From the NCBI GenBank assembly GCA_900317305.1, contig ONGG01000008.1, forward strand, positions 59,215-123,214: DNA of 64,000 bases. Reading direction: 5' to 3'. Shown here piece after piece: positions 18,388 to 26,837 of this stretch; positions within the stretch are counted from its first letter, which is position 1; every line of letters starts with the position of its first letter. Below the pieces are notes generated by a model. It was not told where the DNA came from and did not search any database. It saw only the letters and a program-made list of their open reading frames with translations. Source of the DNA: an uncultured Prevotellaceae bacterium. GTDB lineage: Bacteria > Bacteroidota > Bacteroidia > Bacteroidales > Bacteroidaceae. The translations under genes were made by a program, and so were the position numbers.

Positions 18388-19149
18388 TTAGTTTTGACCG
18401 TTCTGAGGTTTTATCACGCTTTTCTGCATGACGACAGCGCAGGAGGCATCACCTGTGACCGACATGACTGTCCGTCCCATATCGATGATTCGGTCGATTC
18501 TGGCAGCTACGGCCACACATTCTACAGGGATACCGGCCGATGCAAACGCCATAGCCATCAGTGCAAGTGATCCGCCTGGGATGCCTGGTGTGCCTATTGA
18601 TGCCACAGTGGCGGCAAAGGCGATGGAAAGATACTGGTTGATGGTGAGGTCGATGCCACAGCATGTGGCCATAAAAACAGAAGTGGTGCCAAGATAGATG
18701 GCCACTCCGTCCATATTGATCGTGGCGCCAAGAGGCAGGACGAAGCTGCCGATACTTCTGTCTACGCCCAATTTTTCCGTACACTTCATAGAATAAGGAA
18801 GGGTGGCCACCGAGGAGTCGCTCGAGAATGCGAACAGCAAAGCAGGCTGCATCTCTTTAAGGAATCGTAACGGTGACAGGCCACCCAAGAAATAGACCAG
18901 CGGCGAATAGACACAGAGAATATGAATAAGGAAGCATGAATAGGCAAGCACCACAAGGACGACATACGACCCCAGCACGCTAGGACCATTTTCGACCACT
19001 ACTGGGGTCAACATACAGAACACGCCCACTGGTGCCACCGCCATGATATAGGAGAGCACTTTTCCTACTACCTCGTTGAGGCTGAGTACCAATTTACGTG
19101 CAGGCTCACCCCTTTCAGCCACATGCACCTGACTGATAATGGCTACTTG
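18388..19149 (-). pseudogene. truncated Na+/dicarboxylate (DAACS) symporter
   Basis: C-terminal part of a sodium:dicarboxylate/glutamate symporter. Recognisable are NEVVGKVLSYIMAVAPVGVF, the SSDSSVATLP hairpin, the NMDG motif in GATINMDGVAIYLG, and ASIGTPGIPGGS with a final MGRTVMSVTGDA helix. Only about 250 residues match; the family has about 400-430, so roughly the first four transmembrane helices are missing. The open frame runs upstream to 19257 but those residues are translated from a short repeat (TAGTGGATAGCGGATAGCGG-like, 19162-19190) and do not match. Probably inactive. Confidence 0.75.
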
Positions 19150-19280
19150 GTGAGGGTAGCGAGTAGTGGATAGCGGATAGCGGGTAGTGGTATCGGACAG
19201 ACCATCGAGGATGATTCGCCTCAATGTCTGAAATCGCGGGGATTGTCCGAACGACAAAAGAAGAAAAAGGGGAAAAACTA

Positions 19281-19310
19281 TTGCGGAAAGTCAAGAACCT
19301 ATTAATTTTG
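19281..19310 (+). promoter_or_regulatory. promoter of the DUF4468 gene
   Basis: TTG at 19281 and -7 TAATTTTG at 19303-19310 with 19 bases between, 83 bases upstream of the start codon. Confidence 0.5.
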
Positions 19311-19393
19311 CCATTGTAAAAACAAGCAAACGGCGGGTTGAGACATCTCACCCAAAAGAAATAGAAAAAGTCAAATTTAAAAAAAATACAACA

Positions 19394-20119
19394 ATGAAAA
19401 AGAATGTGATAACCCTTTTACTCGCAGTGATGGCTTGCCTCTCGATGCAGGCCCAAGTGATGAAAACAGCCGACTTGGAGAAGTATGCCAAGCAGCGCTA
19501 TGGTGAGAAATGGCTCGATGCCGCTTTCACCCTTGGTCGAACGATACAACTCGACAAGAACGAATCGATAACCTTCCAGGAAGTCATCAACGCCCCCGGG
19601 AAGAACAAGCAGCAACTCTACGTCACCCTGAACTACTGGGTCACGGCCACTTTCAAAGACAAGCAGGCCATCACCCTCAACGACAAGGACGCTGGTTGCA
19701 TCATTGTCTCGTCGACCCTTTCCAACATCGTGCAGCACACTGGTACGCTGAACTCCTACTCGGTGAGCATCACTCCCGTGATCCGCATCGACATCAAGGA
19801 CGAGCGGGTGCGTGTGACCTACACCGTGCAGAACTATGACATCCTGGCCGACGTCAGTGGAGGATGGCTGTCGCCCATCACATCCGACGAGCGCACCTAT
19901 GGCGACTCGAAACGTAAGAAAGACGACAAGACCAACAGCAACCTTTACGACGACCAGTGGGAGATTGCCCGTCACTATCCGTTCGTGCAGAGCGACCCGC
20001 AGAAGCGTACCTGCGCCAAGGCCTTGGTAATGACCTACGCCTACTCCAACGCCGTGTTGGACAAGATAGAGGAAGCCGTGAAGCACGGCATCGTGGGCAA
20101 CGAGGACGACGACTGGTGA
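19394..20119 (+). CDS. exported DUF4468-like protein
   Basis: 241-residue protein with a signal peptide (MKKNVITLLLAVMACLSMQAQ). The body resembles the DUF4468 fold of Bacteroidota: a hydrophobic strand run (QLYVTLNYWVTATF), then DKDAGCIIVSSTLSNI, then alternating strands (SVSITPVIRIDIKDERVRVTYT). No enzymatic motif is seen. The C-terminus is acidic (GNEDDDW). It is monocistronic with its own promoter. Function unknown; likely periplasmic. Confidence 0.7.
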   Translation: MKKNVITLLLAVMACLSMQAQVMKTADLEKYAKQRYGEKWLDAAFTLGRTIQLDKNESITFQEVINAPGKNKQQLYVTLNYWVTATFKDKQAITLNDKDAGCIIVSSTLSNIVQHTGTLNSYSVSITPVIRIDIKDERVRVTYTVQNYDILADVSGGWLSPITSDERTYGDSKRKKDDKTNSNLYDDQWEIARHYPFVQSDPQKRTCAKALVMTYAYSNAVLDKIEEAVKHGIVGNEDDDW

Positions 20120-20127
20120 TTGAAAAA

Positions 20128-20174
20128 AGTTCAGTAGTTGCAGGAGTTCAGGAGTACAGGAGTTCAGACATTAC
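20128..20174. repeat. AGGAGTTC-type intergenic repeat, copy 1
   Basis: Contains CAGGAGTTCAGGAGTACAGG followed by AGTTCAGACATTAC just after the DUF4468 stop. The same words recur at 22881-22954, and a partial inverted copy (GAACTTCTGGACTCCTGAA) follows at about 20225-20243. Confidence 0.7.
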
Positions 20175-20288
20175 TATAGTCAACACCATTGAACCCAACG
20201 AGGTGGAATCAGGGCTATAAAGAATGAACTTCTGGACTCCTGAAATCCATGATGTAGAGTGAATTCGAAATTTGAACAACCTAAATTG

Positions 20289-21254
20289 ATGAAAACAATA
20301 TTCCATTATATATCCGAATACATGGGCATTTTGGTGCTCATCGTAGCCATTCTTTCTCTTATATTCCCTGGAATCGCCGGCCAGATTCCCCCAAAGACCA
20401 TCAACTACCTCTTAGGCATTGTGATGTTCGGCATGGGCCTTACAATGAACCTGCACGACTTCAAGGTGATTTTCACCCGTCCGCGCGACGTGACCGTAGG
20501 CTTTTTTGCCCAGTTCCTTATCATGCCCACCCTTGCCATTCTGCTGTCATGGCTGTTTTCACTCGACAAAGCCCTGATGGTGGGTGTGGTGCTCGTGGGA
20601 TGCTGCCCAGGCGGAACAGCCTCGAACGTCATCACCTACCTGTCGAAGGGCGACCTTGCCCTCTCTGTAGGAATCACCAGCCTCACCACCATCTTCGCTC
20701 CCATCGTCACCCCCCTGCTTGTCTGGTTGCTGGCAGGCCAGAAGGTAGAGGTCGACGTGATGAGCATGTTCATGAGTATCCTGACGGTAATCATCATCCC
20801 CATAGTGCTGGGATTCATCATCAAGCGGTTCTTTCCACGTTTCTCCAAGCGTGCAGTTGGCTACCTGCCCGGAATCTCCACCCTGGCTATCGCCACTATC
20901 GTGGCCATCGTGGTCTCGGCCAACGCCGACAAGCTGCTGCATGGTAGCCTTGCCATCGTGGCCGTGGTGGTGCTCCACAACCTGCTCGGCCTGGTCATAG
21001 GCTACTGTCTTGGCCTTATGATGGGGCTACCCTGGTCGAAGCGCAAGGCCATCTCGATAGAGGTGGGCATGCAGAACTCCGGTTTGGCCAGCAGTCTGGC
21101 AGCGCTTCATTTTGCCGCCTACCCCATGGCCACCATTCCCGGTGCCCTCTTCAGTGTATGGCACAATATCTCGGGTGCCATTGTGGCGAAGATATACAGC
21201 TGTTTGGGCAAAGATGAACAGAAATTGAATTCCGGGGTATCAAAAAGTCAATAA
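20289..21254 (+). CDS. bile acid:sodium symporter (BASS) family transporter
   Basis: 321-residue inner-membrane protein with about nine to ten transmembrane helices, in the BASS family of sodium-coupled organic-anion carriers. Typical segments are LLGIVMFGMGLTMNLHDF, the GCCPGGTASNVITYLSKGD signature (with the sodium-site region) and IEVGMQNSGLASSLAALHF. The start at 20289 avoids ten extra upstream residues without family match. In gut bacteria these carriers may move bile acids, pantoate or other organic acids; the cargo cannot be told here. Flanked by the DUF4468 gene and the DUF1846 gene with spacers, so probably its own unit. Confidence 0.88.
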   Translation: MKTIFHYISEYMGILVLIVAILSLIFPGIAGQIPPKTINYLLGIVMFGMGLTMNLHDFKVIFTRPRDVTVGFFAQFLIMPTLAILLSWLFSLDKALMVGVVLVGCCPGGTASNVITYLSKGDLALSVGITSLTTIFAPIVTPLLVWLLAGQKVEVDVMSMFMSILTVIIIPIVLGFIIKRFFPRFSKRAVGYLPGISTLAIATIVAIVVSANADKLLHGSLAIVAVVVLHNLLGLVIGYCLGLMMGLPWSKRKAISIEVGMQNSGLASSLAALHFAAYPMATIPGALFSVWHNISGAIVAKIYSCLGKDEQKLNSGVSKSQ

Positions 21255-21282
21255 AAGTGCGTGCTTTTACAACTTTTTGTAT

Positions 21283-21290
21283 TACTTTTG
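21283..21290 (+). promoter_or_regulatory. -7 element for the DUF1846 gene
   Basis: TACTTTTG matches the Bacteroidota -7 motif 102 bases upstream of the start codon; the -33 match is weak. Confidence 0.4.
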
Positions 21291-21319
21291 CATCGACAAA
21301 AATCAAATCACAGTTTTCT

Positions 21320-21363
21320 GAGGGTGTGTCAAAATAAGCATAAATTGGTTTTGACACACCCTC
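21320..21363 (+). repeat. 15-bp hairpin in the leader of the DUF1846 gene
   Basis: GAGGGTGTGTCAAAA (21320-21334) pairs perfectly with TTTTGACACACCCTC (21349-21363) around a 14-base loop. It lies between the -7 element and the start codon at 21393, so it would be transcribed with the DUF1846 leader. Confidence 0.8.
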
Positions 21364-21392
21364 ACCAATTGGAACCATAAAAATCATCATCA

Positions 21393-22877
21393 ATGAAGGC
21401 TATCGGTTTTGACAATGACAAATATGTGAAGATCCAGTCGGAGCATATCAGGGAAAGGATTTCCCAGTTTGGTGGTAAACTTTATATGGAGATGGGTGGC
21501 AAGCTCTTCGACGACAACCACGCCTCCCGCGTGTTGCCCGGATTCAAGCCCGACAGCAAGTTGTCGATGCTGCAGCAACTCAGCGAAAGCATTGAGATTG
21601 TGATTGTGATCAGTGCCGAGGACATCGAGTCGAACAAGATTCGCGCCGACCTTGGCATCACCTATGAGGAGGATGCCCTGCGCCTTCGCAACGAATTCCT
21701 CAACCGCGGTTTCAAGGTGGGTTCGATGGTCATCACCCACTACACGGGCCAGCGTGCCGCCGACAATTTCAAGATGAGACTGGAGCGGATGGGCATCAAG
21801 ACCTTCATCCACTACCTGATAGAGGGCTATCCACATAATGTGGAACTGATAGCCTCTGACGAGGGATTCGGCAAAAACCAATTTGTGGAGACAGAGCGCC
21901 CATTGGTGGTAGTGACCGCCCCTGGTCCTGGAAGCGGCAAGATGGCCGTATGCTTAAGCCAACTTTATGGTGAGAACAAGCGAGGAGTGAGGGCCGGGTA
22001 CGCGAAGTTTGAGACCTTCCCAGTATGGAGTCTCCCCCTGAAGCACCCTGTGAACATCGCCTACGAGGCCGCCACTGCCGACCTGAACGACGTGAACATG
22101 ATCGACCCCTTCCATCTCGAGGCCTATGGCGAGGTGGCAGTGAACTATAACCGTGACATTGAAATCTTCCCCGTGCTGAACGCCCTCTTTGAAGGCATTT
22201 ATGGCACCAACCCCTACAAATCGCCCACCGACATGGGTGTGAACATGGTGGGTTTCTGCATCTGCGACGACGAAGTGTGCCGTAAGGCCTCCGAAGCCGA
22301 GATTATCCGCCGCTACTACACCGCAACGAACAAGTTTGCCGACGGTGCCTGCAACGACAAGGAGGTGAAGAAGATACAGATGCTCTTCAAACAGATGAAG
22401 ATTACCACCGCCAACCGTCGATGCACGGTGGCCGCCAACGAGCGCAAGACCAGCAGCGGCCACACCTCTGCCGCCATCGAACTCACCGACGGCACCATCA
22501 TCACGTCGCAGTCGGGTTCGCTGCTTGGCTGTTGTGCCGCCCTGCTGCTCAATGTCACCAAGTATCTTGCCGGCATCGACCATGAGGTGAAGCTCATCCC
22601 CCAAAGCATGATTGAGCCTATCCAGAAGACCAAAATAGAGTATCTTGGAGGCCGTAACCCCCGTCTGCACACCGACGAGGTGCTCGTGGCGCTCTCGGTG
22701 CTCTCGCCACACGATGAGAACTGCCGCCGTGCCCTGGAAAGTCTGCCCAAACTCCGTGGCAGTCAGATTCACTGCACGGTGATGCTGAGCGAGATAGACC
22801 GCAAGATACTCAAGAAACTGGGATGCGACCTTACATGCGACCCCGTGAAAAAGGGAGTCGGCCGTAGCAATGGCTGA
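21393..22877 (+). CDS. DUF1846 family protein
   Basis: 494-residue conserved cytosolic protein of the DUF1846 family, found across Firmicutes and Bacteroidota, with no settled function. Recognisable are MKAIGFDNDKYVKIQSEHI, GGKLFDDNHASRVLPGF, the nucleotide-binding-like VVVTAPGPGSGKMAVCLSQ, and PYKSPTDMGVNMVGFCI. Length matches the family. The P-loop-like GPGSGK (about residues 177-182) suggests nucleotide or phosphate binding. It is transcribed alone with a structured leader. Confidence 0.88.
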   Translation: MKAIGFDNDKYVKIQSEHIRERISQFGGKLYMEMGGKLFDDNHASRVLPGFKPDSKLSMLQQLSESIEIVIVISAEDIESNKIRADLGITYEEDALRLRNEFLNRGFKVGSMVITHYTGQRAADNFKMRLERMGIKTFIHYLIEGYPHNVELIASDEGFGKNQFVETERPLVVVTAPGPGSGKMAVCLSQLYGENKRGVRAGYAKFETFPVWSLPLKHPVNIAYEAATADLNDVNMIDPFHLEAYGEVAVNYNRDIEIFPVLNALFEGIYGTNPYKSPTDMGVNMVGFCICDDEVCRKASEAEIIRRYYTATNKFADGACNDKEVKKIQMLFKQMKITTANRRCTVAANERKTSSGHTSAAIELTDGTIITSQSGSLLGCCAALLLNVTKYLAGIDHEVKLIPQSMIEPIQKTKIEYLGGRNPRLHTDEVLVALSVLSPHDENCRRALESLPKLRGSQIHCTVMLSEIDRKILKKLGCDLTCDPVKKGVGRSNG

Positions 22878-22880
22878 GTA

Positions 22881-22954
22881 AGGAGTTCGGAAGTTCAGGA
22901 GTTCAGGAGTTCGGAAGTTCAGGAGTTCAGAAGTTCAGGAGTTCAGACATTACC
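22881..22954. repeat. 8-bp tandem repeat (AGGAGTTC), copy 2
   Basis: Eight consecutive 8-base units of AGGAGTTC with GGAAGTTC and AGAAGTTC variants, ending in AGACATTACC, immediately after the DUF1846 stop. Shares the words of the 20128-20174 repeat. Confidence 0.85.
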
Positions 22955-23006
22955 ACAACTTAAAACAATGGGCCCAATGGGCGAAGTCTGGGGTAATGTC
23001 TGAACT
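22940..23006. terminator. 15-bp inverted repeat, possible terminator between convergent genes
   Basis: AGTTCAGACATTACC (22940-22954) pairs with GGTAATGTCTGAACT (22992-23006), with a GC-rich inner GGGCCCAATGGGC segment in the loop. It sits between the convergent DUF1846 gene and the GH9 pseudogene. No T-run, so termination is uncertain. Confidence 0.45.
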
Positions 23007-23026
23007 CTTGAACTATAAGAAATTGA

Positions 23027-23816
23027 CTAATGCGAAATTTCTACACCTTTATTTTTTCCTGATTTTTCAAGTAGCTGCCGGGCTGCCAGCACAAGGAACA
23101 TATAGTGCGACGAGCCTCCGCCCAGCACATACTCCGTCTGCTGCCAGAGGAAAGGAAACTCCAGCAGTTCAGGGAAATCGGGCCTGATGAGTGCGGTACC
23201 TGATACCACCCCACCGGGTATAAACGACCAGTCGGCCCTGTTGAGACCATAGGCCACGGTGGCCGACTTGGCTCCCACCCCCGATGCGAAAGAGGCCGTA
23301 TTGCTACCAGGATGACATCCGAGGATGAAGTTGAGCGCATTATACACGGTGGCGGCCGGGAAGATATCCGGATAGGCATTTGTCAGGAAATAATACTCGA
23401 AGCCACGGACACCACGATACCCTGCCCTGGCTCTCCACCCTCACCTGATAAGAGAACTGGTAGTCGGGGTAGACCATGGGGTTGAATCCCGTGAGGTGAC
23501 GCGATGAATCGGGGTAACACAACGTCGTGACGATGCTGTTGCCCTCCACCTTCCGGACTATCTGCTTGGGTACAGGCTGCCACTGACCGGGAGTCGCCTC
23601 AAGTCGGATGTCGCCATTGGTGGCCACGCGCCTGCCGTTCATAATCACACAGACACCACCCTGATGGCCTTCCGGGTAGAAATCGCTGAAAGCCATGACA
23701 TCGACGCCATGACTGTTGAAATAGCCCTCGGGTAGGAGTTGGAAATCCTGTGCGGAAAGAGAGGGATACAAAGATAATAGACACAATAATGCAATAGTAG
23801 TGTAATTTCGCTTCAT
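23027..23816 (-). pseudogene. GH9 endoglucanase-like pseudogene with internal deletion
   Basis: Remains of a GH9 cellulase-type gene. The 5' part (from 23816, signal peptide MKRNYTTIALLCLLSLYPSLSA) encodes about 140 residues of the N-terminal Ig-like domain (YPEGHQGGVCVIMNGRR, DYQFSYQVRVESQG). The 3' part in another frame (about 23415-23027) encodes the GH9 C-terminus (FEYYFLTNAYPDIFPA, NFILGCHPGSNTASF, YGLNRADWSFIPGGVV, FLWQQTEYVLGGGSSHY). Most of the catalytic barrel, roughly 500 residues or more, is missing and the frames do not join, so it cannot be active. Its promoter survives at 23837-23868. Confidence 0.8.
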
Positions 23817-23836
23817 GGTAATAGTAATTGTTTTTA

Positions 23837-23868
23837 CAAAAATAGAAAATATGCTTGCATAATGCAAA
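23837..23868 (-). promoter_or_regulatory. surviving promoter of the GH9 pseudogene
   Basis: Minus strand -7 TATTTTTG (23837-23844) and -33 TTTG (23865-23868), 20 bases apart, 20 bases upstream of the pseudogene start codon. Confidence 0.55.
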
Positions 23869-24072
23869 GAAAAGCCACATTTTTCATTCAAGCATGTTAA
23901 GGAATCCTAATTTTTTTCATTTACATTAGACACTCATCCCATTTTTCCATCTAATTAACATCTATAGATAATACCTAAATACAACTTGCAGAATCATCAA
24001 AGAGATTCATTTGTGGGATTATTCCAGAACGATGAACATGTTTTACCCACTAGCAATACCAATCTATCAGAT

Positions 24073-25077
24073 ATGAAAAATGACGGAAAAATGCGTGTCG
24101 GCGTTGTTGGCACGGGATGGATAGCCGAGAAGGCAGCCATCACATTAAACGGACTTTTGACTTGTGAATGCTATGCCATCGCCTCGCGGACGATGGAGAA
24201 AGCCGAGGCCTTTGCCCAGAAATGGAATATCAGAAAAGCCTATGGCACCTATAGCGAGTTGTATGCCGACCCCGATGTAGACCTGGTGTATGTAGCCACT
24301 CCCCACTCCCACCATTTCGAGGTTACCCGCGATGCCCTGAAAGCCGGCAAGCCCTGCCTGGTGGAAAAGGCTTTCATGGCCAACCACGCCCAGTCATACG
24401 CCATCGTGCAATTGGCCCGTGAGCGCGGACTGTTTCTAGCCGAGGCCATCTGGACACGCTATCAACCTGCCGTGCGCATTGTGCGCGACCTGATTGACAG
24501 CGGACGCATCGGCACCCCACGGCTCGTGACCGCCACCTTGGGATACAGCATGGGCGAGAAGCCCCGCATCATGCGCCCCGACCTTTGTGGCGGTGCCCTC
24601 CTCGACCTTGGTGTCTATGCCCTCAATTTCGCCCGTATGTTCTTTCCTGCCGACATTGTGAGCATAGAGAGCCAGTGTGTGAAGAGCGCCACGGGCATGG
24701 ACCTCACCAACGCCATCAGTCTGGTGCTGGCCGACGGCATGCTCTGCAACCTGCAGTCGAGTGCCGCTTGCGTGGGCGACAACATCGGGGTGATTGCAGG
24801 CACCGACGGCAACCTGATTATCGACAACATCAACAACCCGCAGAAAATCACGGTGAACACCCACGACCGCGAGTTTGTGGAGGACATCCACGTGCCGCAG
24901 CAGATCACGGGTTACGAATACCAGTTCATCGCCTGCAGGAAGGCCCTCAAGGAAGGACTTCTCGAACCGCGGGAGATGCCCCATGACGAGACTCTCTACA
25001 TCATGCAGCTGATGGACGAACTGCGCGCGAAATGGGGAGTGCATTATCCGATGGACGACGAAGAGGTGAGGGCTTGA
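24073..25077 (+). CDS. Gfo/Idh/MocA family NAD(P)-dependent oxidoreductase
   Basis: 334-residue cytosolic dehydrogenase. N-terminal Rossmann fold with MRVGVVGTGWIAEKAA (GxGxxA-type), family segments PDVDLVYVATPHSHH and AGKPCLVEKAFMANHAQS (the catalytic-Lys EKP-type motif reads EKAF here), and RYQPAVRIVRDLIDSGRIG; C-terminal alpha/beta domain with GGALLDLGVYALNFARMFF. The start at 24073 is chosen because upstream codons do not match the family. It resembles trans-1,2-dihydrobenzene-1,2-diol/D-xylose dehydrogenase-like members; the sugar or cyclitol substrate is unknown. It lies between two GH9 relics, so it may be left from a cellulose-use locus. Confidence 0.88.
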   Translation: MKNDGKMRVGVVGTGWIAEKAAITLNGLLTCECYAIASRTMEKAEAFAQKWNIRKAYGTYSELYADPDVDLVYVATPHSHHFEVTRDALKAGKPCLVEKAFMANHAQSYAIVQLARERGLFLAEAIWTRYQPAVRIVRDLIDSGRIGTPRLVTATLGYSMGEKPRIMRPDLCGGALLDLGVYALNFARMFFPADIVSIESQCVKSATGMDLTNAISLVLADGMLCNLQSSAACVGDNIGVIAGTDGNLIIDNINNPQKITVNTHDREFVEDIHVPQQITGYEYQFIACRKALKEGLLEPREMPHDETLYIMQLMDELRAKWGVHYPMDDEEVRA

Positions 25078-25310
25078 TTTTCCAGGTGGGCGCCACCCGT
25101 CCTAAGGCCGTCTTCTACGGCAACAACCGCGCCGACTTCTCGTTCATCCCCGGCAACGTGGCGCCCGGACTGCTCTTCCGCCGTCCCGACCACTTCGAGA
25201 ATTTCGACGACTGGCCTTTCCTCTGGGGACAGAACGAGGGTACCATTGCCGGCAACACCCAGTATATCATCTTCTGCTCGGCGCTGAAGGATATCGTGAC
25301 AGGGAAGTGA
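25078..25310 (+). pseudogene. GH9 C-terminal relic
   Basis: About 78 codons without a proper start, directly after the oxidoreductase stop, encoding a GH9 C-terminus: VGATRPKAVFYGNNRADFSF, IPGNVAPGLLFRRPDH, FPFLWGQNEG-like DWPFLWGQNEGTIAGNTQYI. It aligns by eye with the C-terminus of the minus-strand GH9 pseudogene at 23027 but is clearly a different gene (diverged). The rest of the gene is absent. Confidence 0.7.
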
Positions 25311-25411
25311 GAATCGTCAGTAGATACCACTGAGAGTGAATGGAACCGGATTTCGGTTTTGTATATACTTCACAGTTCTCAGGCAAGGCCTCATTGGAAG
25401 AGTAACCAATT

Positions 25412-25433
25412 CCCCCTCTAAGATTAGAGGGGG
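25412..25433. repeat. 10-bp C/G-rich hairpin, REP-like
   Basis: CCCCCTCTAA and TTAGAGGGGG around a 2-base loop, followed by GGTGGCCCGAAGGGCTGGGG. Resembles the C-rich hairpin at 5709-5736. Confidence 0.6.
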
Positions 25434-25553
25434 TGGCCCGAAGGGCTGGGGGCGTTGATAAACTTTCAGGAGGTCCAGAGCATGCAAGCTTCATGCGGAT
25501 GGATATCTATCAAACAAGGAATTGACCATATTATTCAATAAACAAGAAAGAAG

Positions 25554-26579
25554 ATGAAGATATTACTTATCGGTGGCACTGGCACCATCAGCAGCGCCAT
25601 TACCAGGCAATTAGCAGAAAGCGAGCACGAACTGTGGTTGCTCAACCGTGGAACGAGAAAGGACGATGTGCCCTCGAACGTAAGGCAAGTGATTGCCGAC
25701 ATCAACAACGACGAGGAAGGCGTGCGGCAGTTGCTCGACGGCGAGCAGTTTGACGCCGTCTGCGAGTTCATCGGCTTCCTGCCCTCTCAGGTGGAGCGCG
25801 ACATCCGCCTCTTCAAAGGCCGCACCCGCCAGTATGTGTACATCAGTTCGGCCTCGGCCTACAACAAACCCGCGCGGAACCACGTCATCACCGAGGGCAC
25901 GACCCTCGCCAACCCCCACTGGCAATACTCACGCGACAAGATCGCCAGCGAGGAAGTGCTACTGAAGGCCTACCGCGAGGAAGGGTTCCCCGTCACCATC
26001 GTGCGCCCCAGCCACACCTACTGTGAGCGCGGCGTGCCAGTGAGCGTGCACGGCACAAAAGGCAGTTGGCAGGTGCTGAAGCGGATGCTCGATGGCAAAC
26101 CCGTGCTGGTGCATGGCGATGGCAGTTCGCTGTGGACGCTGACATGGAATGAGGATTTCGCCCGCGGCTTCATCGGTTTGCTGGGCAATCCGAAAGCCAT
26201 CGGCGAGGCCTTCCAGATCATGTCCGACGAGTCGATTACTTGGAACCAGGTGTATGAATGTGTGGCCCAAGCCCTTGGCACCACCTTCCGTCCCTACTAT
26301 GTGTCGTCGTCATTCCTCGCCGACACCTGTCCCGCAGCCTACGACCTTGAGGGCAACCTGTTGGGCGACAAGGCTGTGACCGTGGTGTTCGACTGTTCGA
26401 AGCTGAAGCGTGCCGTTCCCGGTTTCTGCGCCACCACCCGTTTCGACGAGGGCGTACGCCGCTGCGTGGCCTACCTGCTATCCCACCCCGAATTGCAAGA
26501 AGAGGATCCCGAGTTTGATGCCTGGTGCGACCGTGTGATTGCCGCTCAGGAAAATGCCAAGAAGGGGTTTAAGGTTTGA
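25554..26579 (+). CDS. NAD-dependent epimerase/dehydratase-like SDR
   Basis: 341-residue extended SDR. Rossmann motif at the very N-terminus (MKILLIGGTGTISSAITRQL), substrate-region motif YVYISSASAYNKP with the catalytic Ser/Tyr, then YSRDKIASEEVLL (Lys of YxxxK, here YSRDK), and VRPSHTYCERG. Typical of sugar-nucleotide epimerases and of plant CSP41/mRNA-binding-like SDRs. Probably acts on a nucleotide sugar, but the substrate is not evident. A strong terminator lies 155 bases downstream. Confidence 0.85.
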   Translation: MKILLIGGTGTISSAITRQLAESEHELWLLNRGTRKDDVPSNVRQVIADINNDEEGVRQLLDGEQFDAVCEFIGFLPSQVERDIRLFKGRTRQYVYISSASAYNKPARNHVITEGTTLANPHWQYSRDKIASEEVLLKAYREEGFPVTIVRPSHTYCERGVPVSVHGTKGSWQVLKRMLDGKPVLVHGDGSSLWTLTWNEDFARGFIGLLGNPKAIGEAFQIMSDESITWNQVYECVAQALGTTFRPYYVSSSFLADTCPAAYDLEGNLLGDKAVTVVFDCSKLKRAVPGFCATTRFDEGVRRCVAYLLSHPELQEEDPEFDAWCDRVIAAQENAKKGFKV

Positions 26580-26700
26580 GATTTGAGATTTGAGATTTGA
26601 GGTTTATCATGCTTCGCATGATGAACATCGGCGGCGCCTCGGCAATTAGAGCAAGCTCTATTGCTCTCGGCTTGCACGATGATTGAGATTTTGAGTTTTG
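26574..26700. repeat. TTTGAGA tandem repeat and small hairpins
   Basis: GAGATTT is repeated three times near 26579-26600, followed by the hairpin ATCATGCTTCGCATGAT (26606-26622) and GAGATTTTGAGTTTTGA at the end. No gene seen; looks like a dispersed intergenic element. Confidence 0.5.
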
Positions 26701-26734
26701 AAGACATCCGCCTGATCAACTGAATCGTCCGCAT

Positions 26735-26771
26735 AACAAAAGGGTTGCCCCATTGGAGCAACCCTTTTGTT
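26735..26771. terminator. bidirectional intrinsic terminator
   Basis: AACAAAAGGGTTGC (26735-26748) and GCAACCCTTTTGTT (26758-26771) form a 14-bp stem with a 9-base loop, between the convergent SDR and hydrolase genes. A/T flanks serve both strands. Confidence 0.8.
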
Positions 26772-26837
26772 GTATCTTTGCCAACCTCATGCCTCAAAGG
26801 AGACGAGGCTTTTAGGCGTTCTACAGAAAAGATCATA

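Noticed and set aside
21320-21363. Inverted repeat as ends of an insertion sequence
   Set aside because: The arms are only 14 bases apart, so there is no room for a transposase; a leader hairpin or tiny element is simpler.
26773-26780. TATCTTTG on the plus strand as a promoter
   Set aside because: It points into the 3' end of the minus-strand hydrolase and has no plus-strand gene behind it.
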